From NCBI GenBank assembly GCA_022497155.1, contig MU385750.1, positions 419,770-483,769 of the forward strand: a DNA stretch of 64,000 nt, written 5' to 3'. A program made the translations under genes and the position numbers. This stretch comes from Whalleya microplaca (taxonomy: Eukaryota; Ascomycota; Sordariomycetes; Xylariales; Xylariaceae). The notes beneath the pieces are model-generated. The model worked only from the letters and a program-made list of their open reading frames with translations, was not told the origin of the DNA and did no database searches. Shown one piece after another: positions 11,393 through 23,940 of the stretch (its first letter is position 1; each line of letters begins with the position of its first letter).

Positions 11393-11621
11393 TGTCTTAG
11401 GACAGGGTGTTAGGGTAAAAGAGGTGCCGCTTCATGGCTTAGCTAATTAGAAGTAATCAAGGCAACGAAACAACAGAGTCACTTATAACGGCGATTAATC
11501 GAAAAGAAAGATATGTTTATTATCGGCGACGAGGCTATTTAAGCTATATATATTTTATTTAAGAGTAAAAGGGAAAAAAACAAGCGATATATATATGCTA
11601 CGGCATATTAGCCCCATAATA
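11393..11621 (-). repeat. 3' LTR of element B
   Basis: Direct copy of 23712-23940. On the plus strand it starts TGTCTTAGGACAGGGTGTTA and ends CCCCATAATA. It is next to the purine-rich tract on the internal side and to ATAT on the outer side. Confidence 0.85.
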
Positions 11622-11703
11622 TCTTTCCTAGATTTTATTATAAATGTCTTTATTATAAAAAAATTTAATTAATTAATATAAATATAAAAAGTATTTACTT
11701 TAA

Positions 11704-14700
11704 TTATTTTTTAAAAGCTTTCGCCTTAGGTTTAACTGCTTTTCTTTTTTTATTTAGTTTTATATATTTTCTAATAAACTTACGCCGTTCTATACGTTCT
11801 AATCGACTAGGCTTAGCAGAAAAAAAAGTTCTCTATCGATTAATAGTAGCTATATATTTTTCGTAATTTGCCTAACTATTTTATCCTATAGAAAAAGTAA
11901 GCTATAGTTGTTTTTCTAACGCGATAAACTTATTTTTTACCTATCTATATAAAATATAAGCTTTCTTATTTCGATAGGCAGCTTTTTGTTATTCTTTTAT
12001 AAAGGGTTACTATTAATCGAGATTTAGGAAACCTATATAAGCTTTATATAGTTTAAGCTAGTATCGGGATATCTTTTTCGCTTAAAATAGGCTAAAAGTA
12101 AGGGTAAGCTTAGGTTTAAGCTCTCGTTTTAGTTTATTAAAGCTATCGGGTTAATCGATAACTTTATAAATTATTATTTGCTTTATTTTCGTAATCTAGC
12201 TTTTTATTTCCCGTTTTTTATTAATAAAATGAGGATTTTTATAAAGGCGAAAAAATGTAGTAAAGAAGCGAAAAAGGCGAAAAATTAAATAAGCTACCCA
12301 AAAGCTATAATTAAACCTATTTTATTATTATATTATTTAAATAAATCTAATATAAGTAGGAATTATATTATTTTATTAGACCTAAACCTAGCGTAATCGA
12401 TTAAAAATAGCTCGAGCTTTTTTGCTATTATAAATACTTGTAAAATTAAATAAAAAAGTAATATAAATTTTTACTAATATAATAATTAAAAAAAAGTAAA
12501 GGCTGTTTTTTTTTAATATTAATAGCTATAAAATCGCGTAAATATATAAATGCCGTTAATATAAAAAACCGGGAGTTATTTAAAATAATCTAAAAAAAAA
12601 CTGGTTATTAATTTAAGTAATTTCTTAATTAAGTTTTATAATAGTTCTAAAATAAATTTCCGTTTTAATAAGTCTTTTTTCGAAAGTAATAATATTTATT
12701 TAAATTATAGTAGCTATAAAAATAATATCGTAATATTAACGTTTATAATAAATAAAAAAAGTATTATATAAATTTAATACTTTATTTACTTTTTATTTAT
12801 TTTTATTATAACTAAAAAAGACATTTCGATTAAAAATAATTTCAGATATCTTATTGTTTTTAACTAATAAGAAATCTGTTTCTAAGGAATCGATAATTTA
12901 TTTAATCTTTTATTTTAAATATTATAGCTTATTTTTAGTTTAAAATTTAAGTCCGTATATTTTAATAAAAAGGCCGCGAAATTAATTAATAATATAAAAG
13001 TTAATATTAGCTACTATAATAAATATACTAAAATCTAAAAAGAGAAGCTGCTTTTATAGAGGCAAATTAGTAAATAAGGTTATTTTAGCCTTATATTTAG
13101 GGTTAAAATTAGCCGCAAACTTAATTTTAATCTCGTTTTTAAGTATAGTCTTAAATTTAATATTAGTTTTTAAGGTAGGCTTAGGGTTTTTATAAGCCGA
13201 TTAATTAACCTTTTTATTTTTGTTCCGGTTTTTATACTTATTTTTCCTTTTTTTGGGTAACTTTTTAAACTGCGATAGCTATAACGATATTTTAATATAT
13301 AAAAAGTAAAATTTAAGGTATAATGCTATAGCGATAGGCTAATATAAAACTATAAAAAAACCTAATTAATTAATTAAAAATAATAAAAAATAAAGGCAAA
13401 AAATTAATAAGTAGTTAGGTAGAAATTATTAGTAAGTTAGTATAAAGAAAACTTTTTTACGCTAGGTTTTAATTTATAATAAATAAAGGTAAGTTAAAAA
13501 GTCCTTCCTATTTTTAATTAGTTATTTAAACTTATAATAAGCTAGATATTAAATATAATAAGGTATTTAAGTCGTTATTGCTAATTTTAAAAGTCGGCTT
13601 ATTTAATTTAGCTTTAATATATTTTCCAGGCTACTTATTATACCCTCCATCCATTTTATCCTTATATTTTATACCCTCTTTTCCTTTTAATAACTACTAA
13701 CCTAACTATTTATTTTTTATTTTTACTTTATAGTATTCATTTAATTCATTATTCGTAATTATGTCGTAAGGCTTATTATTATATAGGGGATAAAAAGAAA
13801 AAAAAAGAACTCCTTTTATTAAGCCTTTATGTAAGTTATTTATTTTTTTCTCCTTTATAAAGGGTTTTATATTTAGGAGTTAAATCCTTTATTATAATAG
13901 TATTAATTAAGAGCTAAATAACTTTAAACGTTTTTATCGGGTTATAATAATTTGTTAAAATCTAATAAATATTTAGGACGAAACGCGTATTAGTAATCTT
14001 CCTTTTAAAACTCGTAAAACAGGTATTAAACTCCCGCTATTTAATTAAGTAGAATTTTATTAAAATAACCCTAATTTTTGTAATTTTTTTTCGATTTCTT
14101 TATCCCGTTTTATTTTATTATCGCTTTTTTTAAAGTAGGTAAATTGGTTATATAAATAGCTAAAGACTTTTGTTATTTTTTTTATCCATTTATATTTTAG
14201 CGTTAAGTTTCCTTTGCGTTTTAGGTCTGTTATATTTAAGCGATTAAAAACTTCTAGCTCGATAGTAAAAAACGTTAATTATATTTTTGGTTTTTATTTT
14301 AGTATTAAATCTAGTCGCTGTAATTTAAAGACTAATAAAAATAAGCTGCTTTAATTTTGGAAAATTAATATAAGCTGTTATTTTTTAAAGGCTAGTATAA
14401 TAAATAAGTTTATTTGGGTAAGTTTTTTTTATTTAATATATATAATTTTTATTAATTAATATAAAATAATTTGATTAGTAGAGATTAGACTTTTTAATAG
14501 TTTTAAGAAAGGTCGGTATTATATTTGGGAATTTATAGCCTCGAAGTTTTATTATAAAGATTAAATATAAAAGCCTGCCTTAAAATATATTAAATATTTT
14601 AAGGTAATAAAATATCCTTTCGATTAACGATACCTTTTTTTTATCGAGATTTGCGAAACTAACCCTATTAGTGACTTAATGTTTCGCTTAATCGAAAATC

Positions 14701-15480
14701 GCCGTATATAACTTAGAGTTTTTATTTAAAAATATAGTATTTATAATGAAGTCTTTTGTCGGCTTTATAAAAATTGGTTTGTTAGTTTTAAGGATAGGCG
14801 CTATAATAAGATGTAGCTATTCTATAGATATCGATTAATAAAAGGCTAGTTCGGGAGTTTATATAAAAATTATATAGTCGGTATTTAAATAAATAAATGT
14901 TTATTCCGGAATAAAAAATATACGTATTTGTAGGCTTATTGATCGAAAGATCCTTTTTTTAATAGCGATATTAATTATAATAATTTTAATTTAATAAGTC
15001 GTTTTAAAAGTAATATATATTTAAATTAGATTATTAAGGAAATCCGTTTTTTTACCGAAGTTATAAGCGGCTTTATTTATAGCTCGTAATAGGTTTTTTT
15101 AATTAATTAGTTATATATTAAAATTTGCGGTTATATTTTTTAATTTAAGCTCTTTTTCCCGTATTATTTTTTTATATCTACCGTAACCTTATAAAACCTT
15201 ATTTCTATAAAATATTAATTTATATAAAACGTAAAAAAAAATAATGTAATCTATTAGTATTATTCCTTTAATATTTAATTATAAGTTTTTTATTCCGCTA
15301 ATAATATTTTAGGTAATCTAATTTTAATTGTCCTTTTAAGTATTTTATTTTTTATAATCCTTTAATTTTTATTAAGCTTAATTTTTTAATTTAGCTATAA
15401 GTTATTAGGCCTTTTTATATATTCTTATTCTAATATGCTATATTATTGTTTATTAGCTTAACGTTTTTATAATTATCTCT
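11704..15480 (-). pseudogene. 3' coding remnant of element B, unidentified
   Basis: Downstream of pol, about 3.8 kb of the internal region carries mutated minus-strand frames that still look protein-like. One stretch near 14275-14065 (ELEVFNRLNITDLKRKGNL and on, about 70 codons with few or no stops) matches nothing I know. Another ends with a lysine/arginine-rich tail (RLERIERRKFIRKYIKLNKK ... KAFKK) and TAA at 11704-11706. The first few hundred bases (15480-15100) are probably the end of integrase. The rest could be an extra ORF of B or an older nested element. Confidence 0.4.
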
Positions 15481-15502
15481 TATTTTATTATAGCTACCTA
15501 AC

Positions 15503-16687
15503 CAGGGTTATGATAAATGACTTAAGTCATTAGTTATTTTCTAGTCACTAATTAACTTGCTAGTCTTAGTCAAGGGTTATGACTAATTAAGCTAGTCTTA
15601 GTTAGACCTGCTGACTAACTAGGCTAGTCTTAGTCAGGTGGCTAACTAACTTAAGTCATTTGCAAGTTAGTTAGTTAGTGACTTAAAAATGACTAATGAC
15701 TAGCTAAGCTTTTATGATTTTTTAATAATTTTTTAAACCTTTATATAACTTATTTAATTTAAAAGGTACAATTTTTATTTCAAGTTTAATAATTATAATA
15801 TAATGTATTATTAATATATTATAAGTAAAAATAACATTTTATGTTATATTTAAAAAGATATTTAATTTCTTATAGTGATTTTTTAATAAACGTGCTTAAA
15901 CGACGAATTGGAAATTTTCAAATTAAATATTTTTAATATTGCTGTAATCTGTTTAGTTTAATATGCAATAATATAGTTTTAGCGTTAATATCTACAATAT
16001 ATAATATACGTATAATACACTAAAAAGGGTTGCAATATTTATTATAATAAAGGAGATATTGAATTTATTACAACTATTTTTTTAAACCGTACTTAAATAA
16101 CAAATTAGAAAGTTTTAAATTAAAAGTTTTTAATATAAAAATAACTTTACAGATCTAAATAATATTATAACTCTTTTACTATTAATAGTTATATCATATA
16201 GTATGCTTATAGTAAGTCAAAAAATGGCTTTAATAAATATTATAATGAAAAAGATATTTAATTTATTATAGCGAATTTTAGGAAAGGTGCTTAAACGACG
16301 AATTGGAAAATTTTAAATTAAATCATTTGAATATCTAATTAATTTACTTATTTTAATAAGTAAAATTACTATTTTAGCTTCATTAATTATAAAGTAATAA
16401 AGTAATATTATAAGTTAATTTAAAGTTAAAATATATATAATATTTAAAGCGGTATTTAATTTCTTTTAATTCTTTTTAAAAAAAAGTAATTTCTTAATAA
16501 GTCATTAGTCATTTTTAAGTGACTAACTAACTTAAGCAAGTTAGTCTTAGTCAGCCACCTGACTAACTTGCACTAGTCTTAGTTAAATAGCTGACTAACT
16601 AGCTTGACTTAAGTCACAGGCCTGACTAACTTAAGTCATTAAATCTAATAACTTAAGTCACTAATTAGTGACTTAATCACAACCCTA
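15503..16687 (-). mobile_element. Family C inverted-repeat element (copy C1)
   Basis: 1185 bp beginning CAGGGTTATGATAAATGACT and ending AATCACAACCCTA. The terminal inverted repeats are CAGGGTTGTGAT-like. Subterminal regions are packed with CTTAAG-centred palindromes and TTAGTCAG/CTGACTAA phrases. The interior holds three copies of a unit of about 198 bp marked by GTGCTTAAACGACGAATTGG (about 15892, 16089, 16287). There is no coding capacity. The CAGGG terminus resembles hAT elements, but I found no 8-bp duplication, so the superfamily is unproven. It interrupts pol of element B and is reversed relative to C2-C4. Confidence 0.75.
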
Positions 16688-16689
16688 TT

Positions 16690-19500
16690 TATAGCATTAC
16701 CCCGTCTAATTTTTTAAAGAAAAACTTATTTTATTTTTGTTTCTTTATAATTTAGTAAAGCTTAATTTATTTATATTTTAGCTTTTTATTTTTAGATATA
16801 TCGATATCCCGTATTATATTATAGAGTAAAATTAAGCTGCCTTATTTTAATAGTTCTAACTATTTTTTTAAAAAATATTATCGATTATTTCGTTCCGCCG
16901 CTTTTTTTCGTTTCTTTATTAAAATCCGTATTACTTTTGCGATATTTTTATCCCATTATTTAAATATTCTTACCTTTTTAATAATAAAATCTTCCTTATT
17001 ACGGATATCCGATTAATTAAAAACCTACTAAAATAGTAAAACTATTTCGATCGGTATAATAGGTTTTTTATTATAAACTAATTTATATAGTATAAACTTA
17101 TATTTTTATATAGACATTTAATTAACCTAAAGTATAGCTTTAAATTTTTTAACCTATAATTTGCTAATTTCTCCCGTTATATATATAAGGGATTTTATAA
17201 TCGATTAATAGCTTATTTTTATTTACTTTTACGTTTGAAAATAATATATAAGTCCGACTTATATTTTAATACCTAGCTATATAACATTTTTAGCTACTTT
17301 TGCCTTATTTTTTAAGCCTTTATTATATTTAATTATTATAAAAATACTATAGTTAGTATAGATATAGTTTTAAAAGAACTTCTATATTTTAATTACTATA
17401 ATATTTTTTAGTGCCTTAGTTTTAGGCTACTTTAATAGCTTATTTTTTATTTCGATAGTAGCTAAATATTTATTATTATTCGGGAAAAACTAAATATTAA
17501 TAATTTAAATAATTAATAATTGTTTTAGCGTTAAAGAAAATCTTTAATTTCTAAATTATTTATTTATAAAAAGCTGGTATTTTAGGTAATATTTAATAGT
17601 AATTTTAATTTCCTGATATATCCCTTTTTAATAATAAAATCTAACTATTTTATTATAAGTCGATTCTTGTTTTCGATATATTCTAACTTTCGAGTAACAA
17701 TCTTTAATAATACGTTTTTATTAATTAATATTATTAACGATACGCCGTTAGCTATATTTTTTATAAGGTTTCCGCTATAAAATTCCTTTTTAGATTACGT
17801 ATTTAATAGTTTTTATTCCGGAAGCTTACTTTCGTACGATATTGTCTCGTTATATCAGAACTTTTTAGTCGATTAAGTAGCTTTAGGGTACTAAAATATA
17901 TTATAATTTTTAGAAAACTTTAAATTAGCTTTTTAGCGGGTATAAAATAACAAGTAGTAAGGAAAATTCTAGTATTTTTTGTATTAATTTATTTAATCGA
18001 GATATTTTTATTATAAGGATATTAAGCTAAATATTAATAAAGTTGTCGACTTTTTTCTTCTATTAATTATCTAGCTTATTAGACGGCTTTAATAATTTAT
18101 ATAATAAACTATTTACTGCTTAATATCGTTTCCTAGGGATATATTTTATTTCGAAATTAAATATTTTAATAAAAGCTATTTACCGGGTTAATATTGCGTT
18201 AAATAAACTAAAGAATCTATTATTTAATTAAGCGATTAAAATTTTAGCATTAGTTTCGAAAATAAATCTCGTGTTATAAAGGTAATTTTATAGTTATCGA
18301 AAAAACTTAATTATCCCGAAATATTCTCGTTTTATAATATCGTAATTAAATTTTAACCTTTTCTATATACCAGATTTAAATTTTATAAGTCAAATATATT
18401 TATTAATTTCTTATTCTAATATATACCCCTATCTAATATTTAATATATTAATTTTAAGCTAAATAATATATCTATTTATATAATCGAGTATAATTAAATA
18501 AGGTATATTAATTAACGCTATCTTAAGTTTATTTATAGCTTATTATTATTTTATTTCCTACTTTTAATTTGCGTTTTTCCGGAAAAGTTTTATTAGTAAT
18601 AAAGTAATTAATATATAATATATAATTTATATATAATAATAAACTATAACTTTTAAAAATGCCCGCACTTTAGAAATATTACTATAAGGTACTTATTCCG
18701 TAATTTTAATAACTTTAGCTTAATTAAAAAAACGACTATTAGTATTATATAAATAGCCGATAATAATAGTAACGTTTTTATATCAATCGCTTTTTTCCGT
18801 ACTAACTATAGCTCCCGCTAGTTTAAAATTAAATAAAATATTATTAATATTTTTTAAATGTTTATAAACAAATTATCTTATTTCTGGTGCGATTTTTTAA
18901 TTATTATATCTTATTTTTGGCTTTTTAATACTAATATTATTAAAAAATAGCTCGCATTTATCGGATATAAAATCGAATAAAATCCGGGTAATAATATATA
19001 AAAATTATACTACCGAATTAATCCCTTTTTATAATAAAGTTGTTATCCGGAAAAGCCTAATCGGCGTCGAAAATATAATATAATCTCTGCTAAATATAAA
19101 TAATTATATTTAATTATATCCTAAAAAAAATCTACTATAAAGATTATTGCTTATATAATAAATTCTTTTATAAATTTATTACAATTATTTAGAAAGAAAG
19201 CGTTTTATATTTATATAACATTTAGTTTTATTGCCGAATTAATTAACCGAAAGTTTCCATTCTTTTTTTTAACTATAAATTAGGTATTACGGTATAAGAT
19301 ATAAAATTCTTCCAATATCCTATTTTTAAGCTAACTCTATAAGACATCTGAAACTTATGTTTTTAGTGGCGCTAGGATAGGAATTAATTTAGCTTATTAT
19401 ATATTATATAATATTATTTTAATCTTATACAAAAAAAAACACTTCTTCCCTAATTCGGCCAATTTCTATAAAATTTTAGGCTAATACTATTTCTTATCGA
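16690..19500 (-). pseudogene. pol remnant of element B (RT, RNase H, integrase)
   Basis: Minus-strand translation shows a gypsy RT: GNFRLINSAIKLN near 19250, a VDFF segment near 19130, then the catalytic region DKCELFFNNIS (Asp lost to Asn) near 18940. Near 17050-16850 the frame matches the C-terminal part of a fungal gypsy integrase (NKKPIIPIEI, then a Lys/Arg-rich helix). This RT type (an FRLIN...AxxLNxVTIR sequence with TNSVAQF later) belongs to a distinct fungal gypsy lineage, different from the chromovirus-like RT at 9.4 kb. Confidence 0.7.
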
Positions 19501-22500
19501 TAAAAAATCTTAATTAATATTACTTTCTTTTAATTTATAAGTTTTATATTTAGCAGCTTTATTTTAATAACGTCTGAATGTTCTTTCGTTAATCTAATAT
19601 TTCGTAACGCGGAAGCGAAACGCGGAGTAATACCCTTATACTTTTTATTTATTTTAGATATACTTAAAAGTTCGAAATTCGGCTTTATATTTTATAATAT
19701 CGCTTACTTCTAATTAATCGACCCTAAAAGGATTATACCATCTGATTCGGTATTATTGACTAGGTAAATTTTTCGTGCCTTTAGTTTATATATTATATAT
19801 AGCTCAATTTTATTTTTCCGTAATATTTTTTTACGATATAATATTATACGCCGTATTATCTATTTAAATTCTTTTTTAATGGTTTCTTATAGTAAGCCTA
19901 ATAAATAATTATTAAATAGCAAGGCTTATATTTAATTACTATTTTAAAGCATTTTATTAATAGCAATTTCTGTCTATTTATTAATTTATTTTAAACTTAA
20001 GTTATTTTAGATTACATTTTTAAATTTCGCTAGGTTTATTATTATTATAATATTTTAAGGCCTTTATTTACTATTAACCTGGCTTTTAGTGTCGGCAGTT
20101 ATTAATTTTCCGAAAGATTAATAATATTAGCTAAGGTTCGCTTAGCTAGCTTATTATATATAAGGGGTACTATAATCTTAATACTTCTAAAAAATATCGA
20201 AACTATTAATAAGCTTTTTTTAGGGTAAATTATTATATATAATTAAAAAATGAAGTTGAGGCCGAAAAGTAAGAGAAATATAGCTTTAAAGTTTTTAACT
20301 ATATAAATCGGTAGCGGCAAATTATAGCTTACTAACTATATAGGTTTTTCGATTAAGCTAAAACTTCCAGTTTTATTATTTATTAATATATTAAAGCCGG
20401 ATTACGTAATTCTAGTTTTTTATATAGGTATTTAATACTTAAAAATATATAATTATATAATAATATTTAATTAGGTACCTATATTAATAACCGTAATAAT
20501 TAAGTCTTTATATTTTTTAAAGCTAATTCTTATAATTAATTAAGGTAATAATTAGATATATACTTTAATATCCCGGATAAATACCGGTAGAAGTGCTATA
20601 ATAATTTAAATAGTATTACCGGGTATTATAGATATATTATTAATCGATATATTTATAAGGCTATTTTAGGATTTACTAGGCGTAAAGACTGGCTATAACA
20701 CGTTTGGTATAAGATTAAATTAAGATTACTATTTTTGTTGTTACTAATTAATTATTTCGGCTAAAGGGATATAAATTATTTTATAAAGCTTCCGACTTAT
20801 TTTACCCGCTTTATCGAATAAGTATTAGAGTAATGTTTTACTAAATCCCGTATAATGTTTAATTAGATTATTTTATAAGACTTTAAATCTTTTCGCCGCA
20901 TTTTTAGAGATTTTTTTTAATATTCCGAAATTAAAGCTAAAACTAGTTAATTAGGTATAATGTTTTTTAGCTTATTAGCTTAGGTTTATTTCGGCGTCTC
21001 TAAAATTATTAAAAGTAAAGGGTTTAGCTTTAATAGCATTTTATCGATTGTTTTTTATAGATATATTGCCGTTTATATTTTTATATCTCTTTAATGCTAA
21101 AACGTTGATTTTATTTTTGCTTTTATACTGAAACGGCTTAATTACTATTTTATATATAGGATTCCCGTTTTTATTAATAATTGGTTTTTTTAAAAAGTAA
21201 TTTTATAAGTTTATAAGTTTATAAAAAGTATTATTTTCTAAGCCTTTTATTTTAATATTGTTAATTTTTAAATCTATAGCTAATATTATTTCTAGGTTGC
21301 GATTTTATAAATTAACTATTAATCGAGTAAAATTATAGTTTTATTTAAGCTTTATATTTTTTTCGATTTTACTATACTTATAAAAATAATAATAAGCTAA
21401 CTTCCGAATTTAAATACTATATACCCCTATTTTATATAGGAATTATAGGCAGACTTAAATAATACCTTTTTTATTTATTTTACTTTCGGTAATTATATAT
21501 TTAAAGAATAGAATATTTTTAATCTCGGGAATAGTTTAAAAACTTCCGATAAAATATTCCTTAAGTTAATTATTATATTATATTATATCGTTACAGTTTA
21601 ATAACGCTATTAGAAAGTAGGTAGTAGAAAAGTAGCCTGATTTTCCGTAAAAAAAACAGGTATTTCGATTATACCCCTGGAATAATGTCGGTTATAGCAT
21701 ATATCGACTATTTTAATCTTATTAGCTATTATATTTTCTGTATTTTCTTTTTTTATTTAAAGGCTTAACGTAATAAATATTAAGAAATATATTCCTTATT
21801 TTATGTTTTTAAATATTTTATTAAGTAAAGGTTTCTTTTTATAAAATATAATATTTTAATTTTAATAGCATTAATTAAAAATTTTTTATAAATATAATAA
21901 GATTTTCGTTAACTTTAAATTATATAATAGATATTTATTTTATAGACTTAATTAAATCTTTTATTTTATTTAACTGGAAAAATAAAATCTCTTTTTTTAA
22001 AATAACTTTAGGCTATTTTAGGCTTACTAATAATAAGCGGAACCGAACCGAATATTAACGATTAACCGATTTATTTTTATATAGTTAATTAAATAAAACT
22101 TATCGGATATTATAATTATTATAATTTATTAAGCCGATTATAATATCCGCCTATATATATATAGCGTTCTGGGCTTTTTCGTAATTTAGTTCGAAAAACT
22201 CGTTATATAATTTCGAGCAAAACTATATAATTTGTTTAATAACTTTCTAATTGATTTTTTGCTATAAACTACTAATAAAAATAGCGTTTTATTTTTTAAT
22301 TTTCTTTTACTTCCGGACGTCCTTTACTCGAACCGAATGATTTAAAATATAATAATAGATTTTTATCGGTCCGAATAGTTTGTTACCTTTTTTTAGGTTT
22401 TTTAACCGTTCTATAGAAATTTTTGTCTGCTTTAGGTTATTAATTTTGAAACATTATTTTAAAACTGCCTTTACTTTTTTTTTAAGTAATAACACTTTTT

Positions 22501-23711
22501 AATAAAGCTTTAATCTGTCGCTTATTAGTTTAATTGTCCGTTTAGTACGGCATTTCCCTAATTTTGATATCATTTTCTAAGCCGTATCTATCGAATATAT
22601 ATGTTATATTTTCGATTTAATTTATAATATTATTTCTATTAAATAAAAGCTATAAGTAGCTTTAAAAATTTAATAACGTAGCCGTTACTATAAACCTAGT
22701 TTTTCCGATTATAATAAGTCGCTTTTAATCGGAAGCTATATTTTAATCCGTAAGCTTTTTATCGACTTATACGTCTTTTGTTATATTAAAAAATAAAGTC
22801 TTTTAGCTAATTATTTTTAATTAAATGTTCTGACTATATAATGCCGAGTCTCTTTTATTTTAATAGTACTTTTAATTAGCGGTAGGGTTAATAATTCCTT
22901 AATTATCAGTTAGCCTAAAAGATCCTTTTTTAGCTATATTTAGTATAATTTAAGATGTTTTATTATCTAGCTATTTTGATTTTTTAGTTATACTTAATCT
23001 TGGGGAAATATCTTTTAATTATGTTAGGTTATAGTCTTATAATACTTTAGATATAAGATTACAACTATCCCTTAAGACGCTAATAATAGCCTTAAAGGTT
23101 AGGAGACTTTTAAAAAGGATTTCGACAATAAATCGCTAACCTGGCTATCGTATTATATTAATTAATTAATTGCGTAATAAAATTACCTATAGACTAGTTA
23201 GAAGCTCGGATATTATTCTCGTTATTTAAATTCTATTTTAGTCTACCTTATAGGTTTAAATTATAGTACGTTTTCGTATATTATTTATTATATACTTTAT
23301 GATTTTTTAATTCTTCCCAATTTTTTATGCTACTAATTTTTTATATTTGACTTGCTTTATTAAAACTTATGCTTTTTTGTATTTTTATATTATTATATTT
23401 TTGTATTTCTTATATTTTATATTTTTATAATTTTGCGTTACTAGCTTATTAATATATGTTATAAATCTTTTATAAGTTTTTTTATTAATCTATTTATTTT
23501 TGGTATTATTTTTTTATTTTAGATAATCGTTTACTGTTAGTTTTTTTTTTAGTTAGTGCTTTTTTTTATAGGTTCGGTTAGTTTAGTGGTTTTTGGAGGT
23601 TTTGCTGAAGTGTTTTTTTTTTGGTCTTATTTTACTGCTGCTTCTATTTAGACTATTCTTCTTAATAAATTAGAAAGGCAAAGAAATTAAAGCCTATTTG
23701 GGGGAGCTAAA
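19501..23711 (-). pseudogene. 5' internal region of element B, gag position
   Basis: By position between the 5' LTR and RT this should hold gag and protease. The sequence is RIP-mutated with broken minus-strand frames, and I could not identify capsid or zinc-knuckle motifs. The LTR-adjacent bases (23685-23711) are nearly identical to those beside LTR A4 at 37560-37589. Confidence 0.45.
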
Positions 23712-23940
23712 TGTCTTAGGACAGGGTGTTAAAGTAAAAGAGGTGCCGCTTTATAGCTTAGCTGATTAAAAGTAATTAAGGTAACGAAACAATAGAATCA
23801 TTTATAACGGCGATTAATCGAAAGGAGAGATGTGTCTATTATCGGCGACAAGGCTGTCTAAGCTATATATATTCTATCTAAGAGTAAAAGAGAAAAAAAC
23901 AAGCGATATATATATGCCACGGCATACTAGCCCCATAACA
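23712..23940 (-). repeat. 5' LTR of element B
   Basis: 229 bp, TGTCTTAGGACAGGGTGTTA to CCCCATAACA on the plus strand. It is less mutated than the 3' copy. Flanked outside by ATAT (23941-23944). Confidence 0.85.

Larger units (their letters stand above)
11393..23940 (-). mobile_element. Complete gypsy-type LTR retrotransposon, family B
   Basis: A 12.5-kb element on the minus strand. LTRs of 229 bp lie at 11393-11621 and 23712-23940, and the 4-bp duplication ATAT is at 11389-11392 and 23941-23944. On the minus strand the LTR runs TGTTATGGGG to CCTAAGACA. The primer-side sequence TTTAGCTCCCCCAAATAGGC follows the 5' LTR at 23711. A purine-rich tract (CTAGGAAAGA) precedes the 3' LTR at 11622. RT is at about 18.9-19.3 kb and the integrase C-terminus at about 16.8-17.1 kb. 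A family-C element (15503-16687) is inserted. Without it B is still about 11.4 kb, long for a fungal gypsy element. All frames carry stops. Confidence 0.85.

Noticed and set aside
15503..16687. CRISPR-like array from the repeated internal units of family C
   Set aside because: Only three long units with no short unique spacers, in a eukaryotic transposon context.
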